DNA from: Aquipuribacter hungaricus
Lineage (GTDB): Bacteria > Actinomycetota > Actinomycetes > Actinomycetales > JBBAYJ01
Direction of reading: 5' to 3'
Assembly (NCBI RefSeq): GCF_037860755.1
Contig: NZ_JBBEOI010000005.1
Location: 1-62,854, forward strand
Length of the DNA: 62,854 nucleotides
Of this stretch, positions 1-7,178 are shown one piece after another. The translations under genes were made by a program, and so were the position numbers. The notes beneath the pieces were generated by a model. It saw nothing but the letters and a program-made list of their open reading frames with translations, was not told the origin of the DNA and ran no database searches. The first letter of the stretch is position 1, and each line of letters begins with the position of its first letter.

Positions 1-587
1 TCGGCGCGGGCACCGGGGCGCGGGTGGCCGGGGGGACCGCGCCCGGCGGCGTCGGGGTCGCCGGACGGACCGTCGTGCCGGTCGCGGGAGGAGCGACCGG
101 CAGCGCGACCGGCACGGGTACCACCGTCCCCGGGCCGGGGGGCACCGTGGCGGGCTCCCCCGCACCGGCCCACGAGGGCTGGTCCGTCGCCGTCCTCGTC
201 GTCGCGAACGCCGCGGGGACCCCGGTCGGCGCCAGGACGACCACCGGAGGGACCACCACCGCCGACGAGACCGACGGTACCGACGAGACCACGGCCGCGC
301 AGGCACTCCCGGGCCTGCTCAACACCACCCTCGCCGTCGTGGTCACCGACGCCGCCCTGGACCCCGCGGCCGCGACCCGCCTGGCCGCCGCCGCGCACGC
401 CGGCCTCGCGCGCGCCGTCGACCCCAGCCACACCCTGGTCGACGGGGACGTCGTCCTCGCGCTGGCCACCGGGCGGGTGGCCGCCCCGACGGACGTGCGG
501 GACCGCGTGGGGCTCGAGGCGGCGGCCGCCTCGCTGGTCACCGAGGCGTTCGCCCGCGCCGTGGCCGGTGGCACCATGGCCGGATGA
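1..587 (+). CDS. P1 family peptidase (DmpA/S58-like), 5' end missing
   Basis: The frame is open from the first base, so the gene begins outside the window and only the C-terminal ~195 residues are visible. The start reads GAGTGARVAGG, like the glycine-rich loop of P1 peptidases. Further on, the segment NTTLAVVVTDA followed by AHAGLARAV and DGDVVLALATG matches the self-processing region and the end of this family, in which a Thr or Ser after the cleavage point becomes the nucleophile. Members cleave N-terminal amino acids or beta-peptides; the substrate here is unknown. The stop overlaps the next start (ATGA), so the two peptidase genes are probably translated together. Confidence 0.8.
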   Translation, partial: GAGTGARVAGGTAPGGVGVAGRTVVPVAGGATGSATGTGTTVPGPGGTVAGSPAPAHEGWSVAVLVVANAAGTPVGARTTTGGTTTADETDGTDETTAAQALPGLLNTTLAVVVTDAALDPAAATRLAAAAHAGLARAVDPSHTLVDGDVVLALATGRVAAPTDVRDRVGLEAAAASLVTEAFARAVAGGTMAG

Positions 588-2188
588 CCAGCGCGACGGA
601 CGGCACGACGGCGGCGCACGGCACGACGGGGACCACGACGGGGACCACGACGGGGACCACGACGGGGACCACGACGGGCAGCAGCACGCCCGGCCAGGCC
701 ACGGACCCGACGCAGGGGCCCGAGGGCACCGGCGCGCGCAGCCAGCGCCCGAGCTCGAAGGCGTTCCGCGAGTTCGTCGGCTCCGGCTGGGCGCCGCGAC
801 CGGACGTGCTGCCGGAGCAGGGCGAGGGGTCCCGGCACGCGGTCGCCCGCCGCGGGCGGCTGTCCGCGCGCTTCCCCGGCGAGCGCCTGGTCGTGCCCGC
901 CGGCGGCCTGCAGGTGCGCAGCAACGACACCGACCACCGCTTCCGCCCCCACACGGCCTTCGCCTACCTCACCGGCACCGGCGGCAGCACCGAGCCGGAC
1001 TGCGTCCTGGTCCTGGAGCCCACCGACGACGGCCACGACGCGGTGCTGTTCTTCCGCCCCCGCGCCGGCCGCGACACCGAGGAGTTCTACGCCGACGCGC
1101 GCTACGGCGAGCTCTGGGTCGGGACGCGGCAGTCCCTGGAGGAGGTGTCCGCGGAGACGGGCCTGGCCGCCCGGCACCTGGACGAGCTGGCCGACGCCCT
1201 CGGCAAGGACCTGGGCACCGTCGGCGTGCGGCTGGTCCGCGACGCCCACCGCGACGTCACCGACCTGCTCGACGAGGCCCGCGCCGCGGCCGGGGTCGAG
1301 CCGGTCGGGGCGCGCGCCGCCGACGCCGTGCTGGCCGACGAGGTGTCCTCGATGCGCTGCGTCAAGGACGCCTGGGAGGTCGACCAGCTGCGCGAGGCGG
1401 TGGCCGCCACCGCCCGCGGGTTCGAGGACGTCGTCCGTGCCCTGCCCCGCGCGGCCGGGCACCCCCGCGGCGAGCGGGTCGTCGAGGGCGTCTTCGGGGC
1501 CCGTGCCCGCGAGGAGGGCAACGGCGTCGGCTACGAGGTCATCGCCGCGGCGGGCGAGCACGCCTGCACGCTGCACTGGATCCGCAACGACGGCCGCGTC
1601 GACGCCGACGCCCTGGTGCTCGTCGACGCCGGGGTCGAGGTCGACTCGCTGTACACCGCCGACGTCACCCGCACCCTGCCGGTCTGCGGACGCTTCACCG
1701 AGCCGCAGCGGCGGGTCTACCAGGCCGTCCTCGACGCCGCCGACGCCGCGTTCGCGGCCGCCCGGCCCGGCGCCACCATCCGCGACGTCCACGAGGCCGC
1801 GATGGTCGTGGTCGCCGACCGGCTCGCCGTCTGGGGCCTGCTGCCGGTGACGGCCGAGGAGTCGCGGGACACCGCCACCGGCGGCCAGCACCGGCGCTGG
1901 ATGGTGCACGGCACCAGCCACCACCTGGGCCTGGACGTCCACGACTGCGCGCGCCTGAGCCGCGAGACCTACCAGGGCCAGGCGCTGGAGGAGGGCATGG
2001 TCTTCACGATCGAGCCCGGCCTCTACTTCCGCCCCGACGACCTGCTGGTCCCCGAGGAGCTGCGCGGCATCGGGGTGCGGATCGAGGACGACGTGGTCGT
2101 CACCGCCGACGGCGTGGAGAACCTGTCGGCGGCGCTGCCGCGCGACCCGGACGAGGTCGAGGCCTGGATGGCGTCCTTGCGCGGCTGA
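584..2188 (+). CDS. pepP: Xaa-Pro aminopeptidase (aminopeptidase P, M24B)
   Basis: 534 aa, predicted to remove an N-terminal residue in front of proline using two metal ions. An N-terminal aminopeptidase P domain (about 60-200) precedes the pita-bread catalytic domain (270-525). All five metal ligands look present: Asp348 and Asp360 (DAGVEV...TADVTRT), His in HGTSHHLGLDVHD, Glu in EEGMVFTIEPGLYF and Glu in GVRIEDD. The first ~50 residues are an unusual Thr/Gly low-complexity tail coded by a 12-bp tandem repeat. The ATG overlaps the stop of the upstream peptidase gene. The mycobacterial homologue has the same DAGVEVDSLYTAD wording. Confidence 0.92.
   Translation: MTSATDGTTAAHGTTGTTTGTTTGTTTGTTTGSSTPGQATDPTQGPEGTGARSQRPSSKAFREFVGSGWAPRPDVLPEQGEGSRHAVARRGRLSARFPGERLVVPAGGLQVRSNDTDHRFRPHTAFAYLTGTGGSTEPDCVLVLEPTDDGHDAVLFFRPRAGRDTEEFYADARYGELWVGTRQSLEEVSAETGLAARHLDELADALGKDLGTVGVRLVRDAHRDVTDLLDEARAAAGVEPVGARAADAVLADEVSSMRCVKDAWEVDQLREAVAATARGFEDVVRALPRAAGHPRGERVVEGVFGARAREEGNGVGYEVIAAAGEHACTLHWIRNDGRVDADALVLVDAGVEVDSLYTADVTRTLPVCGRFTEPQRRVYQAVLDAADAAFAAARPGATIRDVHEAAMVVVADRLAVWGLLPVTAEESRDTATGGQHRRWMVHGTSHHLGLDVHDCARLSRETYQGQALEEGMVFTIEPGLYFRPDDLLVPEELRGIGVRIEDDVVVTADGVENLSAALPRDPDEVEAWMASLRG
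623..682 (+). repeat. 12-bp tandem repeat inside pepP
   Basis: Four identical copies of ACGACGGGGACC (623-670) are followed by a degenerate fifth (671-682). They code for repeating Thr-Thr-Gly-Thr in the N-terminal tail of the aminopeptidase. Because 12 is a multiple of three, copy-number changes would keep the frame. Confidence 0.9.
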
Positions 2189-2205
2189 GCCCCGCGCGGG
2201 GGCTC
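2187..2205. terminator. Hairpin between convergent pepP and stress-protein genes
   Basis: GAGCCCC (2187-2193) pairs with GGGGCTC (2199-2205). The hairpin overlaps the pepP stop codon (2186-2188) and the stop of the converging gene (2204-2206), so it can serve both strands. There is no T-run, as is common in GC-rich actinobacteria. Confidence 0.6.
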
Positions 2206-2743
2206 AGGCCGTCGGCTCGCCGTAGCCCTGGAGCGGGCTGTCGTCGACCCCGGAGTTCGGCAGCTTCCGCAGCGTGTTGCGCGCCTGGTTGGCGACCTCG
2301 GCGACGGCCATCACCTGGTACTGCGACGCCACGATCTGGCTGGCGGAGGTGAAGTCGCGCCGCCCGCCGGTGAGGCTGAACGACAGCACACCGAAGAGCA
2401 TCCCGAACCCGGCACCGATGAGGACCGCCGCGAGCCACACGTCGAGCCCGCCGCCGCCGAACAGCGACAGCAGGAGCCCCACGAACAGACCCAGGTACGC
2501 CCCGGAGAACGCGCCGGCCAGGGCCACCCGGGGGTAGCTGAGCCGGCCGGTCACCCGCTCGACCATGCGGAGGTCGGTGCCGACGATGGCGACCTTCTGG
2601 ACGGGGAACTTCTCGTCCGACAGGTAGTCGACGGCCCGCTGCGCCTGCTCGTACGTCGCGTAGGAGGCGATGAGCTCGCCGTGGAACGGGGTGGGGAGGC
2701 GGGGGACGCCCCGCGCGGCCGACGTGTTTCCGCTGAAAGCCAT
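2204..2743 (-). CDS. General stress protein (GSP17M-like) with two membrane segments
   Basis: 179 aa. Residues 20-75 (ELIASYATYEQAQRAVDYLS onward, then KVAIVGTDLRMVERV) match the general stress protein 17M domain found in Bacillus and actinobacteria. Two hydrophobic helices follow at about 83-103 and 107-127, then a soluble tail. A GGAGG sits 8 nt before the ATG. In many actinobacteria this gene neighbours the MgtE-N/CBS and DUF1003 genes, which lie about 4 kb downstream here. Its molecular role is not known. Confidence 0.8.
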   Translation of the reverse strand: MAFSGNTSAARGVPRLPTPFHGELIASYATYEQAQRAVDYLSDEKFPVQKVAIVGTDLRMVERVTGRLSYPRVALAGAFSGAYLGLFVGLLLSLFGGGGLDVWLAAVLIGAGFGMLFGVLSFSLTGGRRDFTSASQIVASQYQVMAVAEVANQARNTLRKLPNSGVDDSPLQGYGEPTA

Positions 2744-2783
2744 GCCCTCATCCTCCCACCGGCCGCGCCGGCCCTCCCGACGA

Positions 2784-2819
2784 CGAGGCCGGGCACCCCT
2801 GGTGGGGTGCCCGGCCTCG
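2784..2819 (-). terminator. Strong hairpin terminator downstream of dps
   Basis: A perfect 16-bp stem (2784-2799 with 2804-2819) closes a 4-nt loop, 13 nt beyond the dps stop codon. It is the strongest simple hairpin in the first 5 kb. Confidence 0.85.
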
Positions 2820-2831
2820 GGGGGAGCTGGG

Positions 2832-3404
2832 TCAGGCCTCCTCGGCCTGCCGCGCGGCCTCGGCCGCGCCCTTCTCCGTCGTCTCGCCCTCGGTGGAGAG
2901 GGTGCCGGAGGCGCTCTCCAGGTGGGCCCGCACGAACCAGTGGAACAGCTCGAGCTTGGCGGCCTGCGCGATGAGCATGTCCTCCGTGACCGGGTCGACC
3001 TCGCTCGCGGTCTCGATCTTCTCGCGGTGGTCGGTGATGACGCCCTGGTACACGAGGTCCAGCGCGCCGAGGTGGGCGGTGGTGCCGTCGCGGCCGATGG
3101 AGTAGTCCTCCCAGGTCCGCGCGGCGACCATGGCGCCCATGGTCCCGACCGGGGACCCGCCGAGCGTGGCGATCCTCTCGGCGATGTCGTCGGTCATGTC
3201 GCGGACGGCGTCGACCTGGGGGTCGAGCATCTCGTGGACCGCGATGAAGTGGGGCCCCACGACGTTCCAGTGCACGTGCTTGAGGGTCAGGTGCAGGTCG
3301 GTCAGGGCCGTCAGACGCTCCTGCAGGTCCGCGACGAGGGTGGCCGCAGCCTCCTCCTCGAGCCCTGGGACGGTGTAGCCACCACGGGTGCTGTTGGTCG
3401 GCAC
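2832..3404 (-). CDS. dps: Dps-family DNA-protecting ferritin
   Basis: 190 aa. Dps proteins form 12-mers that oxidise and store Fe(II) with peroxide and shield DNA in stress. The ferroxidase signature is visible: KHVHWNVVG (His45), then HEMLDPQVDAVRDM with His57 and Asp61, then a DDIAER helix. The tail is acidic and alanine-rich rather than lysine-rich, so DNA binding, if any, must use another part. I chose the GTG at 3404 because a GGAG lies just upstream and homology begins shortly after; the open frame upstream of it is not protein-like. The gene is monocistronic with its own strong terminator. Confidence 0.93.
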   Translation of the reverse strand: MPTNSTRGGYTVPGLEEEAAATLVADLQERLTALTDLHLTLKHVHWNVVGPHFIAVHEMLDPQVDAVRDMTDDIAERIATLGGSPVGTMGAMVAARTWEDYSIGRDGTTAHLGALDLVYQGVITDHREKIETASEVDPVTEDMLIAQAAKLELFHWFVRAHLESASGTLSTEGETTEKGAAEAARQAEEA

Positions 3405-3490
3405 GTTCGCTCCGATCTGTCGTCTGGGCAGGGCTCGGCGACCGGGGTCGCCGCTGCTCCTCGGGTACCCGGGGCACCGCGGGGGCAAAC

Positions 3491-3516
3491 GGGCGGGGCG
3501 GGGGTCCGCCCCGCCC
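3491..3516 (-). terminator. Hairpin downstream of the DUF3099 gene
   Basis: An 11-bp stem GGGCGGGGCGG / CCGCCCCGCCC (3491-3501 with 3506-3516) with a 4-nt loop lies 10 nt past the stop of the DUF3099 gene. Confidence 0.75.
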
Positions 3517-3525
3517 CTGCGGGGT

Positions 3526-3999
3526 CTAGACCTCGCGGGTGGTGCGCAGCACGGGCAGCGGCGCCGACGCCGGGGCGACCGCCGCCGGACCGACGGGCAC
3601 GCGCTCCCCGCCCACGTTGGCCAGGACGACCGCGACGTACGGGAGCACCACGGCACCGGGCACGAACAGCCAGGCCCACCAGTGCGGGAAGGACAGGATG
3701 GCGCCGAGCACGCAGAGGGTGCGGATGCCCATGCTGATCGCGTAGGTGCGCATCCGGCGGCCGACGTCGTCGGAGTGCGAGCCGCGCGCGGAGGTCACCC
3801 GCTGCACCGACAGGTCGTGGGTGTCGACGTCCCGGGTGCTGACGACCTGGACGTCCTCGGCGGGCAGGACGAACACCTCGCCGTGGCCGGCGGTGTACGG
3901 GCTGCCGGTCTGCGGGCTGGTCTGCGGGCTGCTGCTCTGCGGGCCGTCGGGGCCCGGCTGGGAGGTGGAGAAGGAGGACGCGGTGGTGCTGGGGGACAC
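3526..3999 (-). CDS. DUF3099 family membrane protein
   Basis: 157 aa. A disordered Ser/Pro/Gln-rich N-terminus is followed by the DUF3099 core (about 60-140) with two transmembrane helices (RTYAISMGIRTLCVLGAILS and WAWLFVPGAVVLPYVAVVLA) and a short cytoplasmic tail. The GTG at 3999 is preceded by GGAG at suitable distance, while the frame continues open upstream without homology. The family is widespread in actinobacteria and has no known function. It has its own hairpin terminator. Confidence 0.75.
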   Translation of the reverse strand: MSPSTTASSFSTSQPGPDGPQSSSPQTSPQTGSPYTAGHGEVFVLPAEDVQVVSTRDVDTHDLSVQRVTSARGSHSDDVGRRMRTYAISMGIRTLCVLGAILSFPHWWAWLFVPGAVVLPYVAVVLANVGGERVPVGPAAVAPASAPLPVLRTTREV

Positions 4000-4318
4000 G
4001 TGGCGCTCCGTCTGCCGGCGTCGGGGCCGACCGCTGGGGGGTGACCGCCCGGGGCGGTCCGTCTCGGGCCTCGTGGGTGCGTGCTGGCCCACCCTGTACA
4101 ACGTCCCGGACCCCAGATCCTTCCTGCTCAGAGCCCCTCCCGCACCCCGGCCGGGGCCTGCACGGGGGTGCTGCGGCTCCCACCGGCTCGGTGCGCACCC
4201 GGCCCCACCGGGCCTGGGCCGCGCCCACCGCGACCCCGACGAGCAGGACCACGGCCAGCAGGGCGAGCCCGCTGCGCCGTCCGGATAACCGGTCCTTGGC
4301 AGTTCCGGAACTGTCCGG
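4000..4318. other. Intergenic stretch between DUF3099 and TetR genes
   Basis: About 320 bp without a gene I can defend. On the minus strand a hydrophobic stretch (GLALLAVVLLVGVAVG, near 4220-4270) could be a membrane segment of a small protein or a decayed gene. Its only ATG lies inside the tetR start region and the frame runs on without a natural end, so I do not call it. The right end carries the TetR operator. Confidence 0.4.
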
Positions 4319-4324
4319 TACCGT
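4300..4324. promoter_or_regulatory. Palindromic operator and -10 box of tetR
   Basis: CAGTTCCGGAACTG (4300-4313) is a perfect 14-bp palindrome. It is followed directly by CGGTACCG (4316-4323), another perfect palindrome that overlaps TACCGT (4319-4324), a -10 hexamer 7 nt before the tetR ATG. A regulator binding here would cover its own promoter, so autorepression is the simplest reading. Confidence 0.65.
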
Positions 4325-4331
4325 TCTGGTC

Positions 4332-5000
4332 ATGGACGCGACGGCCACCGGCAGCCCCGACCACGGGACCGGCACCCCGACCGACGCCCCGGGCGGCCCC
4401 GCCACCCGCGGGCGCCCGCGCGACCCCGGTCGCGACGCGGCCATCCTCGACGCCGCGGTCGACGTCCTCGCCGAGGTCGGCTACGCGGCCCTGACGATGG
4501 ACGCCGTCGCCCTGCGAGCACGCGCCGGCAAGGCGACCGTCTACCGCCGCTGGGCGTCCAAGGACGAGCTCGTGCTCGACGCCGTCCGGCGGCTGGAGCA
4601 CCAGCAGGTCCCGGTGGACCCGCTGCCGGACACCGGCTCGCTGCGCGGGGACCTGCTCGCCCTGTTCCGGCCCGAGCCGGCGGAGGAGACGGCCCGGCGC
4701 GACCGGGCCGCGGCCGGCCTGGTGTCCGTGCTGTCCCACCGCCCCGAGCTGGCCGGGGCGGCCCACCGGTCCCTGGTCGGGCCCTGGGCGCACGCGCACC
4801 GCACGGTCATGGCGCGCGCCGTGGCCCGCGGCGAGGTGGACCCCGGCGCGGACGTCGGCATCCTGGCGCAGGTCCTCCCGACCATGGCCGCCTACCGGGC
4901 CCTGGTCCAGCGCGCCCCGTTCGACGAGGCGTTCCTGCTCGCCGTGGTCGACGGCGTCCTGCTGCCCGCGCTGCGCCCACCGGCCGCGCCGCCCCGCTGA
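4332..5000 (+). CDS. TetR/AcrR family transcriptional regulator
   Basis: 222 aa. The N-terminal helix-turn-helix (about 28-75) reads RDAAILDAAVDVLAEVGYAA ... TVYRRWASKDELVLDAV, the classic TetR pattern. The C-terminal ligand domain resembles the TetR_C_11 type often linked to efflux control. The start is the ATG at 4332 because it follows a -10 box by 7 nt (leaderless) and falls just before the homology; earlier in-frame codons would run through the operator. No obvious target gene is adjacent, so the regulon beyond autoregulation is unknown. Confidence 0.88.
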   Translation: MDATATGSPDHGTGTPTDAPGGPATRGRPRDPGRDAAILDAAVDVLAEVGYAALTMDAVALRARAGKATVYRRWASKDELVLDAVRRLEHQQVPVDPLPDTGSLRGDLLALFRPEPAEETARRDRAAAGLVSVLSHRPELAGAAHRSLVGPWAHAHRTVMARAVARGEVDPGADVGILAQVLPTMAAYRALVQRAPFDEAFLLAVVDGVLLPALRPPAAPPR

Positions 5001-5145
5001 CCCACCCCCGGTCGACCCGTCATCACGGGCCGGGCCGCCACCCAGCCGACCCGCCGCCGCCCGGCCCGCGGGTGGGCCGCGCGTCCCCCGACGCCCGGCC
5101 GCCGCACCATGCCCACGCACCGCCGACCCTCCCGAGGAGACCGAC

Positions 5146-5589
5146 ATGACCGTCACCACGACCACCCACCTGAACTTCCGCGGCCGCGGCGCGGAGGCGC
5201 TGGCGTTCTACCGCTCCGTCTTCGGCGGGCAGGTCACCGCCCTGACCTTCGCCGACGCGCACAACCTGCGCTCCGAGGGCGGGCTGGCCACCGCGGAGGA
5301 GGCCGACCAGGTCATGTGGGGCGAGGTCCGATCCGAGGACGGCTTCCACGTCATGGTCTACGACGTCCCCTCGGCGCTGTCGTACGACCCGGGCGACCGG
5401 CCCGTCTACGTCTCCGTCCGCGGCGCGGCCGACGCCGGCGACGAGGTGACCCGGTACTGGGAGGGCCTGCGGGACGGCGGGACGGTCCAGGTCGACCTGG
5501 GTCCCGCGCCGTGGGGCGCACCGCTGTACGGGATGCTCACCGACCGGTTCGGCGTCACCTGGGTGCTGGACGTCGCAGCCGCCTGGTGA
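5146..5589 (+). CDS. VOC family protein (PhnB-like)
   Basis: 147 aa. The fold is recognised from HLNFRGRGAEALAFYRSVFGG at the start and APWGAPLYGMLTDRFGVTWVLDV at the end, the pattern of PhnB/3-demethylubiquinone-methyltransferase-like VOC proteins. These are beta-alpha-beta-beta-beta dimers; few have an assigned reaction. GAGGAG lies 6 nt before the ATG. A long imperfect hairpin follows the stop. It is probably a single-gene unit. Confidence 0.8.
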   Translation: MTVTTTTHLNFRGRGAEALAFYRSVFGGQVTALTFADAHNLRSEGGLATAEEADQVMWGEVRSEDGFHVMVYDVPSALSYDPGDRPVYVSVRGAADAGDEVTRYWEGLRDGGTVQVDLGPAPWGAPLYGMLTDRFGVTWVLDVAAAW

Positions 5590-5597
5590 CGTGCGGC

Positions 5598-5653
5598 GGG
5601 GCGGTCGGGCGGGCGGTGCGGCGGGAGCGCTCGCCCGCCCGCCGGACCGCCCC
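5598..5653 (+). terminator. Long hairpin terminator after the VOC gene
   Basis: Two 9-bp stems (5598-5606 with 5645-5653, and 5608-5616 with 5635-5643) are separated by a single G/G mismatch and close an 18-nt loop. It begins 9 nt past the VOC stop codon. Confidence 0.75.
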
Positions 5654-5723
5654 GTCCCCCGGTCGGCCCACGGGCTGCCCGGAACGCCGGACCCGGGGGT
5701 GGCCCCGCTCCTACGCTCGTGCC

Positions 5724-6062
5724 GTGGACGACCTGGACGCGCACCTGCAGGCCAACGAGGCGCTCGTGGACCAGCGCCTGGAGATGGGCGACCTGGCGGA
5801 GGTGCCGAGGCAGCTCGACCACTTCGCCCTGTTCCCGCGCAGGGCCGTGGACGCGGCCGTCGCCGAGCTGACCTCCGCCGGCTTCACGGTCGACGGTGTC
5901 CGGCGCGGCCTCCGCCGAGCCCGCGTGGAGTTCAGCCGGACCGACCGCGCCGACTTCGCGACCGCCGACGCCTTCACCCGCCAGATCGTCGGTCTCACGT
6001 CGCGGCACGGCGGCACCTACGACGGCTGGGCGGGGTTCATCGTCACCGACGCGCCGGCCTGA
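5724..6062 (+). CDS. RraB-like (RNase E inhibitor B domain) protein
   Basis: 112 aa. The pattern DLDAHLQANEALVDQRLEMG, then RQLDHFALFPRRAVDAAVAELTSAGF, then HGGTYDGWAGFIV matches the RraB domain, a ferredoxin-like fold. In E. coli RraB modulates RNase E; that role is not established in actinobacteria. The GTG at 5724 is chosen because TACGCT lies 6 nt upstream (leaderless) and the family alignment begins there; the frame is open much further upstream without homology. Confidence 0.75.
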   Translation: MDDLDAHLQANEALVDQRLEMGDLAEVPRQLDHFALFPRRAVDAAVAELTSAGFTVDGVRRGLRRARVEFSRTDRADFATADAFTRQIVGLTSRHGGTYDGWAGFIVTDAPA

Positions 6063-6093
6063 CCCGGGCGCGCGGGCGCGGAGCCCCGACGGT

Positions 6094-7014
6094 CTAGGTC
6101 GGCAGGTCCACCGGCTGCCTCCGCGCCGTCACCACCACCGCGAGCCCGGCCAGCACCAGCGCCGCGCCCGGCAGCACGAGCACGGGGGGCACGTCGCCCA
6201 GCCACAGCCAGGCGATGAGCGACGCGGTCGGCGTCTCCAGGAGGATCGCCAGGGTCACCGTGGTGGCCCCGGCCCGCAGGATCGCCCGGTTGAGCAGCGC
6301 GTGGCCGACCACCTGCGAGCACACCGCGATGACGGCGACCTCCGCCCAGGTCACCGCGGCGAAACCGGTGAGCGGCACCCCCAGGGCCAGGCACACCGCC
6401 AGCGTCAGGGCGGCGCACACCCCGTTGGCCACCGCCGAGTACGACGCGGTCGACATCTGCCGGCGGGCCGTCTCCGCGGTGAGCGAGTACCCGGCCGCGG
6501 CCGCGCCCCCCGCGAGCGCCATCGCGTCGCCGAGCAGGGCCTGCGGCGACAGCGTCGCGTCGACCCCGGTGACCAGCAGCACCCCGCCGAAGGCGACGAG
6601 CACCCCGGTCATGACGCGGCGGGACACGGGGCGCCCGCGCAGCCGCTGGACGAGGACGACCCACAGGGGCGTGGTCGTCACCAGCGCCGTCGACGCGGTC
6701 ACGCTCGTCAGCCGCAGCGACGGGATCCACAGCATGAAGTGCAGCGCGAGGAACCCGCCCGACCACAGCACGGCGGTCACGGTCCCCCGGTCCAGCGGCC
6801 CGAGCGCGGCCCGGCGGGCGCGCAGCCCCCGGACCCCGGCGGGCAGGTAGACCAGCGCCCCGACGGCCGTGCGCCAGAAGGCGACCGCGAGCGCCGGCGC
6901 CAGCGTGGCCCCGGCCACGGGCGCCGCCACCGACACCCCGACCACGCCGACGCCGAGGACGAGCAGGTCGAGGCCGGCCAGCCGGGTGCGGACGGGGTCG
7001 GGGGGCCGGCTCAC
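6094..7014 (-). CDS. EamA/DMT family transporter
   Basis: 306 aa with about ten hydrophobic helices arranged as two EamA repeats (about 15-145 and 160-295). It resembles drug/metabolite exporters of the RhaT/YdcZ superfamily; the substrate cannot be told. Typical pieces are ALAVAFWRTAVGALVYLP, LHFMLWIPSLRLTSVTAS and ILLETPTASLIAWLWLGD. It is transcribed divergently from the MgtE-N/CBS gene across a 164-bp spacer that carries three 19-bp repeats. Confidence 0.85.
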   Translation of the reverse strand: MSRPPDPVRTRLAGLDLLVLGVGVVGVSVAAPVAGATLAPALAVAFWRTAVGALVYLPAGVRGLRARRAALGPLDRGTVTAVLWSGGFLALHFMLWIPSLRLTSVTASTALVTTTPLWVVLVQRLRGRPVSRRVMTGVLVAFGGVLLVTGVDATLSPQALLGDAMALAGGAAAAGYSLTAETARRQMSTASYSAVANGVCAALTLAVCLALGVPLTGFAAVTWAEVAVIAVCSQVVGHALLNRAILRAGATTVTLAILLETPTASLIAWLWLGDVPPVLVLPGAALVLAGLAVVVTARRQPVDLPT

Positions 7015-7054
7015 GAGGAGGCACTGTGCCGCACCCCGCGGACCGGTCGCGCAC

Positions 7055-7111
7055 GGACGATGTCGCGCCCGGTGGACGACGTCGCGCCCGACGGACGACG
7101 TCGCACCGCGG
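7055..7111. repeat. Three 19-bp direct repeats between divergent genes
   Basis: Copies start at 7055, 7074 and 7093, exactly 19 bp apart, with core GGACGAYGTCGCGCCCG. A fourth half-copy (GACGTCGTGCC) follows. They lie in the 164-bp spacer between the EamA transporter and the MgtE-N/CBS gene, upstream of both promoters, like iterated binding sites. Confidence 0.8.
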
Positions 7112-7178
7112 GACGTCGTGCCCCGGACCGCCGGCAGGACGGCCCGGGCAGGCCCCGTCCTGCGGGATACTCACGATC

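Noticed and set aside
7055-7111. CRISPR-like array
   Set aside because: Only three contiguous 19-bp units without spacers and no cas genes; it is a plain tandem repeat.
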